Of a stretch of 5,280 bases of DNA, positions 1-5,200 are shown piece by piece. The position numbers and the translations under genes were made by a program. Numbering within the stretch: the stretch's first letter is position 1; the number at the start of each line of letters is the position of its first letter. The stretch spans positions 1-5,280 of the forward strand of contig JAUXFS010000176.1 in assembly GCA_030622775.1 (NCBI GenBank), written 5' to 3'. The notes under the pieces were generated by a model. It had not been told where the DNA came from. It did not search any database and saw nothing but the letters and a program-made list of their open reading frames with translations. Source of the DNA: Rhodospirillales bacterium. GTDB lineage: Bacteria; Pseudomonadota; Alphaproteobacteria; Rhodospirillales; Defluviicoccaceae.

Positions 1-11
1 CGTGCCGAAGG

Positions 12-132
12 CGATGCTGGAGCATCGTCGAGGTGCGTTGACGCCCCAGGGGCGCCCTTCCAACTCGCCCTACGGGAGCCTTGTGTTCGCGCCCCGCTGC
101 GTCGCGCCGCCCTTGTGATGCTCCAGCATCAC
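12..132. repeat. REP/BIME-like inverted pair of short palindromes
   Basis: A 14-bp palindromic core, GATGCTGGAGCATC, lies at 13-26, and its exact reverse complement, GATGCTCCAGCATC, lies at 117-130. Each copy is itself a hairpin: 7-bp arms (12-18 with 21-27) around GG, and 8-bp arms (115-122 with 125-132) around CC. A GC-rich hairpin, CGCCCC-A-GGGGCG, sits between them at 42-54. Two palindromic units in opposite orientation is the layout of BIMEs built from REP sequences. I cannot tell from one window whether these are dispersed in the genome. IS110-family elements are known to favour REP-like targets, so the closeness to the transposase may matter. Confidence 0.45.
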
Positions 133-171
133 GGCGGCCATCTCTCCTGCCGAGGGCACGAACACAAGGCT
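77..171. repeat. 95-bp nested hairpin with perfect 13-bp outer arms
   Basis: AGCCTTGTGTTCG at 77-89 is the perfect reverse complement of 159-171. After one mismatch, four more bases pair (91-94 with 154-157). Inside, GCCGCC (106-111) pairs with GGCGGC (133-138), and the 8-bp hairpin 115-132 sits at the tip. The whole unit could extrude as a cruciform or fold as RNA on either strand. It has no T-tract placing it clearly as an intrinsic terminator. It could be a MITE or a compound REP. Bases 172-280 after it show only a 34-codon open frame (187-291) without recognisable content. Confidence 0.5.
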
Positions 172-280
172 TTGAAAACACACCATATGTTTCCGGACGG
201 ACTCTCTTATGTCCGATTTCAAGTGATGCGGGTGCAGTTAACCGTTCACCGTTTGCCGGTGCCGAGATTTGAGTATAGCC

Positions 281-470
281 GGCGCCCATGACCGGAGGCG
301 AGACCATCGTAACGACGGTTGATCATGCTCTGATACGCGGATTGAAACCGCCTGACCCGGGTTTCGTCGCGGGGCTGCCTCGGTCTGAGAACGGGTGTGG
401 GACGAGTGTCCCTCCCATAGAGTCCTCGAGGGTTCCCCTGACCGTGGCCTCGCCTCCAGGCATGGGTGCC
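281..470 (-). ncRNA. Candidate IS110-family bridge (seeker) RNA downstream of the transposase
   Basis: On the minus strand, 445-470 pairs with 281-306. The 26-bp stem has 22 Watson-Crick pairs, two G-U pairs and two mismatches. Within it, 381-385 pairs with 440-444, enclosing a GGGAC-GAGT-GTCCC hairpin (399-412). A second hairpin pairs 344-349 with 360-365 around a 10-base loop, and 307-343 stays mostly unpaired. IS110-family elements carry a non-coding RNA whose two internal loops match donor and target DNA. It lies upstream of the transposase in the IS110 group and downstream in the IS1111 group, which would fit here. The RNA identity is inferred from position and folding only; an unrelated 190-bp MITE with 26-bp terminal inverted repeats would look similar. 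Confidence 0.42.
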
Positions 471-520
471 GACAGAATGCTTGTTTCGTTGGCGGTCCTC
501 CGTTTGGGGGATCGGTTGGT

Positions 521-549
521 TCGAGTCCTGTTAGGTCGAGTCCTGTTAG
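521..549. repeat. 15-bp tandem duplication across the transposase stop codon
   Basis: TCGAGTCCTGTTAG occurs at 521-534 and again at 536-549, separated by a single G. The TAA stop codon of the minus-strand transposase (548-546) lies in the second copy, so the first copy repeats the stop region just downstream. This looks like a small slippage duplication at the 3' end of the gene; it does not alter the reading frame. It could serve as a marker for this lineage of the element. Confidence 0.75.
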
Positions 550-1658
550 TTCGTTGGGCGCGGCTGGACGTGGCGGGCGATGGCCCAGGCGAAGCCGAGC
601 ATCTCACGGGCGATCGCCGCGGTCACCACCGGCTGCGGCTTGCCGGCGGCGGTCAGCCGGCGATGGCGGGCGCAGAGCCGGACCTGGGCTTTCCAGGCGA
701 TATCGCGGACCGGCTTCGGCAGCCCTTGCAGACGATCCAACAGTCTGCGGCTGACCCGGGCCTGCAGCCGGTAGGTCCAGGCGCCTTCGATCAGGACGCG
801 GCGGGCCTCGGCGTTGCCGGCCTTGGTGATGGCGCCGCGGCGCACCCGCGGGCCGCTCGAATGCTCCGACGGCACCAGGCCGAGATAGGCCATCAGCTGG
901 CGGGGGTTGTCGAAGCGGCGGAGATCGCCGACCTCGGCGACCAGGGTCACGGCGACGATCAGGGCGACCCCCCGCATCCCTTGCAGCGCCTCGACCACCG
1001 GCGCCATCGACCACTTCGGCAGGAGCTCTTGGATCCGGGCGACCAACCGGGCGCAGCGGGCCTCGGCGTCCTCGACGGTATCGATGAGGTCCTGCAGGAC
1101 GATCTGCTGCGCCGGATGCTCGAAGCGGACCGTGCTCAGCCAGCGGCGATGGGCCAGGGTCCAGTTCTTGCCGGAACGGACGCGACCATGGCGGAGCAGG
1201 AAACCCGACAGCTGCTGGCGCGCCCGGCGCAGCGAGCGCATCGCCGCCGCCCGGGTCCGCACCAGATCGCGCATCGCCTCGTGGTCGGCGTCGGGCACCC
1301 ACACCGCCGTCAGCTCGCCGGCCCGCAACAGCCTGGCCAGCTTCGCCGCGTCGCGCCGGTCGGTCTTGACCCGATCGCCGGGGCGGCGCGGGATCAGCGA
1401 CGGCGCCACAACCATGCACGCGTATCCCCGCCCCTGCAGATGACGATAAACGCCATAGCCGCACGGCCCGGCCTCGTAGCAGAAACGCAAAACCCGGCCA
1501 GGCCGCTCCAGCTTGGCGATCAACCGGTCCAGCGCCTTCGTCGTGTTGTCGATCATCCCCAAAACCCGAACCTCGCCGGCCAAACCGCCGTCGGCGACAG
1601 CAACCGCGATGCTCTTCTTGTGAACGTCCAAACCGACGTACGTGATAGTCTCTTCCAT
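546..1658 (-). CDS. IS110-family transposase (DEDD recombinase)
   Basis: This 370-residue protein cuts and rejoins DNA for an IS110-type element, working with an element-encoded guide RNA. The N-terminal RuvC-like DEDD domain shows D11 (in VGLDVHKKS), E62 (in CYEAGPCGYG), and D100 and D103 (in VKTDRRDAAKLAR). A central helical region follows. The C-terminal Transposase_20 domain begins near residue 220 with the VVEALQGMRGVALIVAV segment, and carries YLGLVPSEHSSG, where Ser267 or Ser268 is the expected catalytic serine. All key residues are present and length is normal for the family. I chose the ATG at 1658 because AGGAG lies 7 bases upstream and homologues start at this VGLDVHK block; an upstream ATG at 1721 would add 21 unlike residues. 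A long plus-strand frame through the same DNA is only an antisense shadow. Confidence 0.95.
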   Translation of the reverse strand: MEETITYVGLDVHKKSIAVAVADGGLAGEVRVLGMIDNTTKALDRLIAKLERPGRVLRFCYEAGPCGYGVYRHLQGRGYACMVVAPSLIPRRPGDRVKTDRRDAAKLARLLRAGELTAVWVPDADHEAMRDLVRTRAAAMRSLRRARQQLSGFLLRHGRVRSGKNWTLAHRRWLSTVRFEHPAQQIVLQDLIDTVEDAEARCARLVARIQELLPKWSMAPVVEALQGMRGVALIVAVTLVAEVGDLRRFDNPRQLMAYLGLVPSEHSSGPRVRRGAITKAGNAEARRVLIEGAWTYRLQARVSRRLLDRLQGLPKPVRDIAWKAQVRLCARHRRLTAAGKPQPVVTAAIAREMLGFAWAIARHVQPRPTN

Positions 1659-1665
1659 GACCCGT

Positions 1666-1670
1666 CTCCT
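1666..1670 (-). promoter_or_regulatory. Ribosome-binding site of the transposase
   Basis: On the minus strand, AGGAG is followed by seven bases and then ATG at 1658. This is a strong Shine-Dalgarno match at good spacing, and it decides the start codon of the transposase. Confidence 0.8.
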
Positions 1671-1684
1671 ATACTTGAGGAAAG

Positions 1685-1703
1685 GCGCCGGACCATCCGG
1701 CGC
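1685..1703. repeat. Perfect 8-bp hairpin in the transposase leader
   Basis: GCGCCGGA (1685-1692) and TCCGGCGC (1696-1703) are perfect complements around a three-base loop. The hairpin sits inside the larger loop of the 1658-1737 stem, so the leader could fold as a stacked structure. No T-tract follows on the minus strand in a way that makes a convincing terminator, although a TTTCC run is close by. It could also be part of a palindromic insertion target. Confidence 0.5.
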
Positions 1704-1736
1704 AACCCTCGACACGTGCATATTGTGAGACGGGTC

Positions 1737-1762
1737 ACCCCATGCTCAATCGGACATGGGGT
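1737..1762. repeat. Perfect 8-bp inverted repeat near the 5' end of the element
   Basis: ACCCCATG (1737-1744) and CATGGGGT (1755-1762) are exact complements with a 10-base loop. The hairpin abuts the upstream arm of the transposase leader stem and may lie at the element end or in the target flank. The loop contains the weak -35-like hexamer TTGAGC read on the minus strand. Confidence 0.5.
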
Positions 1763-2096
1763 CTGAGCGCCGTTGAGCAAACGCCGCTCGCCCCGGGGAG
1801 CCAGGAACCCGAGACCGTCGAGGGGATGGTCAACCCGATCCTTGCTGAAGCCGAGGAATACAACCGCCAGCGGTGGGGCCGAGGCTCCAACCTACGCCGA
1901 GCTCTATTCCGGCGAGTGGACGCATCCTACATGTAGTGGGTGTCTGCATTAACCGGATAGGCACGGTTTATTGATATGTTTGTCTCTGCGATGCTCCGGA
2001 TGGTGATCACCAAGCCAAGGCGTGACCGAACGGGGAGAGAAGTGTGTCGGACCGGTTTCGGACCCCTGACGACGCTTTCGTTTCCGAAATCGTACA
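1763..2096. other. Gene-poor stretch with possible decayed coding sequence
   Basis: No convincing intact gene lies here. A plus-strand frame open from 1742 to 1936 reads into a protein-like segment ending near 1900 (EGMVNPILAEAEEYNRQRWG). The neighbouring frame from about 1876 gives an equally protein-like stretch (PTYAELYSGEWTHP) up to a stop near 1950. That pattern would fit a frameshifted gene remnant cut off by the insertion sequence, but I do not recognise the family. Bases 1960-1985 are AT-richer than their surroundings. A direct repeat TCGGACC occurs at 2047-2053 and 2058-2064. Confidence 0.3.
2001..2012. promoter_or_regulatory. Perfect 12-bp palindrome upstream of the deacetylase gene
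   Basis: TGGTGATCACCA reads the same on both strands and lies about 150 bases before the chosen ATG of the deacetylase gene. It has the form of an operator for a dimeric regulator. There is no regulator gene in the window and no clear promoter beside it, so the role is a guess. Confidence 0.25.
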
Positions 2097-2159
2097 TTGT
2101 CTTTCTGGGAAGCCCACGTTAGTCATAGTGTACGCCTACCTTTGACAACTCGCTCACCA

Positions 2160-3521
2160 ATGGCTCGCTTTATCGTCATCCCGCCCGAAAACCCCTCCGA
2201 CCGAGACCTCGCCCGACTCGAGCGGTTTCGTGCGTTGGACAGCGAATTTTGCCGCGTTGGAAATGTCGGAGAACCGTTGGAAGCCAAACCCGATGCAATT
2301 GTTCGGCTCCACCGTTCGAACGCGGGCGAAATCCCGAGTCGATACGGCGATTGGTATTTCGAGGACGGCTATCCAAGGAGTTATTTGGGATCAGGCGCAA
2401 TTCATGAGGCGGTGCGCTCTGGTGCGCGGCGGATTGGCATCGCTTTGTGCAACGCCGCCACCGATGGGCGGCCAACCGTCTGGGCCTTTGGGGATGTCCA
2501 GCGCCGATCATGGGATAGCATTTCCAACCTTGAAGACCGTGTGGACAATTTGATCCCCGTGCTGCTTCGAGACGCCGCAGAGCGAATTGATCGCGACGGG
2601 AAGGCCCTTCCTTACGAACTAAGGCCCGCTCCGGAGAGAAAGAGTCAACAAGGCTGGAAGCAACGGCTCGGGGATAGCAAATTCTTTATTCACCTTTTGT
2701 TATCTCGGCTGGTTCCAGTGCTCCGCGTAAGGCAGCCTCGGATTCTCGTGCTTCACAATCCCGCAGCCGACATTTTGGACCAATTGCTCCAGGCCTTTGG
2801 GCACCTTGGTCCCTTCCGCCGCTACAGCGAAATCGTCACCGCTTTCAAGAACGGACAACAACCAGAGCCGGGTTTCGCAATTACCTTCGACGACGGTTAC
2901 AAGGAGCACCTATGTTTGCTTGATGTGCTCGAAAAGCATCGCTGCTCCGCCATGTTTTTCGTGACGACTGCACCGGTCGATAGCAACAAGCCACTGTGGT
3001 TCCAAGATCCGGATAAATACAATATAGAATTAAAGTTGAAATTGAAACAATTAGACTACGCTCAGTTCCTTGAGGCCATCGAAAAACAGGATCTGACTGC
3101 CCCGAGCCCGCTACGCGGCCGGTTTTCCCTCACATCGGAAGAAATCCGGCTAATTGCCCGACGAGGTCACGAAATTGGTGTTCACACTGAAAATCACCCT
3201 TTTTTGAGCCGGCTTTCCCCGGCCGAAATCCGGACAGAGGTCCTGCAAGCCCACCACCGACTAAAGGAGATATTGGACAATCCCGTTCTGCCCCTGCACC
3301 TGGCTTACCCCGATGGAAACTACAGCCCGGATGTGCTGAGTGTGTTGGCCGATATTGGCGTCGACTCGGCAGCGACGACCAACAGGTTCTCGTTTGGTGA
3401 TGCATCGAGTCTCCTGGAGCTACCGCGATTTGGCGTTGGCGATATGGACTACCCTGGTTTCGCCCTTTTCAAGATGACGAGTCTCTATAACGTCCTTAAG
3501 CGCGCGGGTCCTCCCTCTTGA
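2160..3521 (+). CDS. Polysaccharide deacetylase (NodB-type) with an N-terminal formyltransferase-like remnant
   Basis: This 453-residue protein probably removes acetyl groups from a sugar of a cell-surface or secreted glycan. The NodB domain spans about residues 235-430. It has FAITFDDGY with the base and metal aspartates D244 and D245, metal histidines H342 and H346 (VHTENHP), AYPDGNY (382-388) and LPRFGVGD (421-428), so the catalytic set looks complete. Residues 44-144 resemble the later part of formyltransferase-like proteins (IVRLHRSNAGEIP, then WYFEDGY where relatives have WSFHHGD). The active-site histidines are replaced, so this part is probably non-catalytic. A full-length relative would have roughly 100 more N-terminal residues. 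No Shine-Dalgarno sequence precedes the ATG at 2160 or the TTG at 2097, and a stop lies at 2067-2069. No signal peptide is evident. A broken 5' end is possible. The gene is less GC-rich than the transposase, notably near 3011-3060. Confidence 0.85.
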   Translation: MARFIVIPPENPSDRDLARLERFRALDSEFCRVGNVGEPLEAKPDAIVRLHRSNAGEIPSRYGDWYFEDGYPRSYLGSGAIHEAVRSGARRIGIALCNAATDGRPTVWAFGDVQRRSWDSISNLEDRVDNLIPVLLRDAAERIDRDGKALPYELRPAPERKSQQGWKQRLGDSKFFIHLLLSRLVPVLRVRQPRILVLHNPAADILDQLLQAFGHLGPFRRYSEIVTAFKNGQQPEPGFAITFDDGYKEHLCLLDVLEKHRCSAMFFVTTAPVDSNKPLWFQDPDKYNIELKLKLKQLDYAQFLEAIEKQDLTAPSPLRGRFSLTSEEIRLIARRGHEIGVHTENHPFLSRLSPAEIRTEVLQAHHRLKEILDNPVLPLHLAYPDGNYSPDVLSVLADIGVDSAATTNRFSFGDASSLLELPRFGVGDMDYPGFALFKMTSLYNVLKRAGPPS

Positions 3522-3593
3522 GCCGTCCTGTGATCATCAGCCGGTATTTTCCATGTAAAGCCCTCCGAGCAGCTTGAGATGTGAAGCCAGCGA

Positions 3594-4649
3594 TCAGGCG
3601 AACAAGCTCAGTACTTCGCGGATCCTTGTCCGGGTCGGCGCGTCCACTAACGACTTCGTCCGGACATCGAAGCTGTGCGGCACCAATCGGCGCGGCGCGA
3701 GTTCGTGCCCCTCTGAACACTGTACATAGTGCGAGGACAAACGGGCCAGGAAGCCGCGGGGATCGTTGCACAGTTCTTCGTAGTCTACACGCAGGAACCG
3801 CTCGGATCCGATGTTCGCGCCGTCGCGGTCGAGGTCTCGTTCCACATCACGAACTTGCAAGCAGACCTGCTCTATCGGGTCATCGCTGTTCGCCACGATA
3901 CTCGCGTAGGTGCTAGGTTTGGTTGACAGCCAGTGACTGGTGTCACCCCACACCGCCTGACGTCCCCTGAGAATCGATTCCACTACCTGTTGGGGATCAC
4001 GATGCACGCGGATATACACACCGTTCGGGAACGCTTCGAACAAGGGATTAAGCATGGAATTTAGCCCATTCCATTTGTTGACGAAGGGCTGACGGTAGAT
4101 TCGTTCGATCAGGCCGACCGTACGCCGCATGTCGTCGAGGTCCCGGTGCTCGAGGCTCCCGGCGGGTACGTATCGTTGGTCGACGGGAAGCCAACGTGCC
4201 CAGATCTGCCAGCCCTGATGGGGCGAGTTCCAGCCGGGTGTCCGACCATAGTGACTTGTGAAGCTCTCGCTCGGCTCGCACCCTCCTATGCCTCGCGTCA
4301 GCCACGAAAACTGTACCGGGCTCGATGGAAACGCAGAACTGGCGTTCGAGAAGTAGCAGACGCGGAATCCTTGGGCGATGAGTTGGTAGGCGAGCGTTGT
4401 CCCCGAGCGCGGCGGGCCCACGATAAACATCGGCGGCAACACGGGGCCGACGACATCGGACCTAATCAACAGGAGCCGCTCGACGGCAGCCAAGGGTAAC
4501 CCCAGTGCGTAAAGGCCAGCCGCCCAGGCTTTGCTGCTTAGTCCCCGCCTCACCGTGTCAGTCCGGCTGACAACTGTTTCACGCGGTCGTACCTGGCCGT
4601 TCGGGACCGCTTCGCCATTCCGGTTGTGGGCGCCGACCGGGACACCCAC
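3594..4649 (-). CDS. Sulfotransferase family protein (PAPS-dependent)
   Basis: This 351-residue protein should move a sulfonate group from PAPS to a hydroxyl or amine on a glycan, lipid or small molecule; the acceptor cannot be read from sequence. The 5'-phosphosulfate loop is FIVGPPRSGTT at residues 75-85. The 3'-phosphate site is IRVHRDPQQVVESIL at 213-227, with R217 and S225 as the usual binding pair. FLRVDYEELCNDPRGFLARL near 285-304 is the usual late motif of the Sulfotransferase_3 type. I chose the GTG at 4649, with AAGG 9 bases upstream; a GTG at 4553 lacks any ribosome-binding site. The first 45 residues are polar and unlike the rest, so the true start may be later. It converges on the deacetylase gene, with 72 bases between stop codons and no clear terminator there. 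Confidence 0.88.
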   Translation of the reverse strand: MGVPVGAHNRNGEAVPNGQVRPRETVVSRTDTVRRGLSSKAWAAGLYALGLPLAAVERLLLIRSDVVGPVLPPMFIVGPPRSGTTLAYQLIAQGFRVCYFSNASSAFPSSPVQFSWLTRGIGGCEPSESFTSHYGRTPGWNSPHQGWQIWARWLPVDQRYVPAGSLEHRDLDDMRRTVGLIERIYRQPFVNKWNGLNSMLNPLFEAFPNGVYIRVHRDPQQVVESILRGRQAVWGDTSHWLSTKPSTYASIVANSDDPIEQVCLQVRDVERDLDRDGANIGSERFLRVDYEELCNDPRGFLARLSSHYVQCSEGHELAPRRLVPHSFDVRTKSLVDAPTRTRIREVLSLFA

Positions 4650-4670
4650 CGCAACGAACCTTCATGGATA

Positions 4671-4682
4671 CGCGCGCGCGCG
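4671..4682. repeat. (CG)6 alternating tract
   Basis: Six uninterrupted CG dinucleotides lie 22-33 bases upstream of the sulfotransferase GTG. Such alternating purine-pyrimidine runs can flip to Z-DNA under negative supercoiling and are prone to slippage in length. Its place in the 5' leader means length change could alter spacing or structure of the transcript. Any such effect is speculation. Confidence 0.6.
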
Positions 4683-4692
4683 CCGAAGACGA

Positions 4693-4716
4693 AACCCCCA
4701 CCTGGGAGTCGGGGTT
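4693..4716 (-). promoter_or_regulatory. Hairpin in the sulfotransferase 5' leader
   Basis: AACCCC (4693-4698) pairs with GGGGTT (4711-4716) around a 12-base loop. Read on the minus strand, the stem is followed by a short pyrimidine-rich run (TTCGTCTTC). This could be a weak terminator or attenuator ahead of the sulfotransferase gene. The U-run is poor, so confidence is low. Confidence 0.25.
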
Positions 4717-4984
4717 GACCTGACCCGTGCTTGCGCCTTCGTCGCGGAACACCGGACGTCTGATTCAACAGTGGTACGCGCAGAGTGAGCGAGAGGGAGT
4801 GGCAGGCGCGGTTACCCCGCAGCATGCGCTCTGCTTCCAATCGCAGACTGGCGACAGTATGCCAATGATAGCGAGGTTTTCGGAATGATTGCAGGAAAAT
4901 AATGATTGGTGGCAAATAGTGTCGCGCTTGCGTGCATCGTTTACTAGGCGTCACCAAGGACCGAGAAGGGCAATGACTTCCGTA

Positions 4985-5003
4985 GACGCGGGGCGCGTCG
5001 CCC
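4985..5003. repeat. Two mutually exclusive GC-rich hairpins
   Basis: GACGCG (4985-4990) pairs with CGCGTC (4994-4999), and GGGCG (4991-4995) pairs with CGCCC (4999-5003). The two stems share bases, so only one can form at a time. No coding frame or T-tract is linked to them. Confidence 0.35.
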
Positions 5004-5068
5004 GATGACGATAGAACATTGATCACGCAGAAACTGGATTCCATGCGCTGTCCACTGCCTCTGGTACG

Positions 5069-5099
5069 GTCTCGGCATGAGCTCAGCTCATGATGAGAC
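5069..5099. repeat. 31-bp imperfect palindrome with a perfect 17-bp core
   Basis: CATGAGCT (5076-5083) and AGCTCATG (5085-5092) are perfect complements around a single C. Outside a 2x2 mismatch, GTCTC (5069-5073) pairs with GAGAC (5095-5099). All pairs share the same centre at 5084. It could be an operator for a dimeric protein or a stable RNA hairpin. There is no T-tract on either side. Confidence 0.6.
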
Positions 5100-5163
5100 G
5101 GGTATGGCTCCCTTTGGCGGGTCGGGGCCAATGTGGGTCGCTAATCCTTCATCGCAACGGACT

Positions 5164-5200
5164 TGCACCTTTTACTCCTTGCCGGACTCCCGGTGCACAC
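5164..5200 (-). other. Possible 5' fragment of a group II intron
   Basis: Read on the minus strand from 5200, the sequence begins GTGTGC, matching the GUGYG 5' consensus of group II introns. A small CCGG-GAGT-CCGG hairpin follows (5193-5182). TGCACC (5197-5192) pairs with GGTGCA (5169-5164), and the string GGTGCAAGTCC (5169-5159) resembles a motif common in domain I of bacterial group II introns. No reverse transcriptase frame and no domain V-like hairpin with a GAAA loop is visible downstream on that strand, so at best this is a decayed fragment. A cobalamin riboswitch shares GGTGCAAGTCC but the rest of its consensus is absent. Confidence 0.22.

Larger units (their letters stand above)
1658..1737 (-). 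promoter_or_regulatory. Leader stem able to hide the transposase ribosome-binding site
   Basis: GAGACGGGTCA (1668 to 1658 on the minus strand) is the perfect 11-base complement of TGACCCGTCTC (1737 to 1727). The stem would cover the last three bases of the AGGAG (1670-1666), the whole 7-base spacer and the A of the ATG. A transcript reading in from outside would contain both arms and fold shut. A weak sigma70-like promoter, TTGAGC (1749-1744) and CAATAT (1725-1720) with an 18-base spacer, would start RNA near 1713, after the upstream arm, and so leave the site open. The pairing is seen directly; the promoter and the regulatory role are inference, though IS10 and IS50 use this logic. Confidence 0.5.
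281..1762 (-). mobile_element. IS110-family insertion sequence, ends approximate
   Basis: The element comprises the transposase gene at 546-1658, a structured tail on its 3' side (281-470) and a structured leader on its 5' side (1658-1762). IS110-family elements usually lack terminal inverted repeats and target duplications, so the ends cannot be read from simple repeats. I took the outer edges of the two structured regions as working limits. A 7-bp match in inverted orientation (AGTATAG at 272-278, CTATACT at 1669-1675) could be a subterminal repeat of the IS1111 kind, but it is short enough to be chance. The intact transposase and good ribosome-binding site suggest a recent and possibly active copy. 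Confidence 0.6.

Noticed and set aside
604..1464. 286-codon minus-strand frame
   Set aside because: It is a shifted frame of the transposase, rich in Arg, Pro, Gly and Ala as expected for a GC-rich shadow.
1726..1735. TGAGACGGGT shared with 5094-5103
   Set aside because: A 10-base match is expected by chance in a window of this size, and the contexts differ.
288..1766. Long 492-codon open frame on the plus strand
   Set aside because: It is antisense to the clear transposase and has no family-like content; long antisense frames are common in GC-rich genes.
2142..2171. TTGACA at 2142-2147 as a promoter for the deacetylase gene
   Set aside because: No -10 box follows at 16-18 bases, and transcription from it would start inside the coding region.
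3522..3593. Bidirectional terminator between the convergent genes
   Set aside because: Only a 6-bp pairing with a 26-base loop that runs into the sulfotransferase gene (3571-3576 with 3603-3608) and a short TGATCA palindrome are present; no GC-rich stem with a T-tract is seen.
4550..5131. 193-codon minus-strand open frame
   Set aside because: It overlaps the sulfotransferase start in another frame and shows no recognisable domain, ordered composition or ribosome-binding site.
5159..5169. Cobalamin riboswitch from GGTGCAAGTCC on the minus strand
   Set aside because: The CCCGCNACTGT block and the other conserved blocks of that riboswitch are absent nearby.
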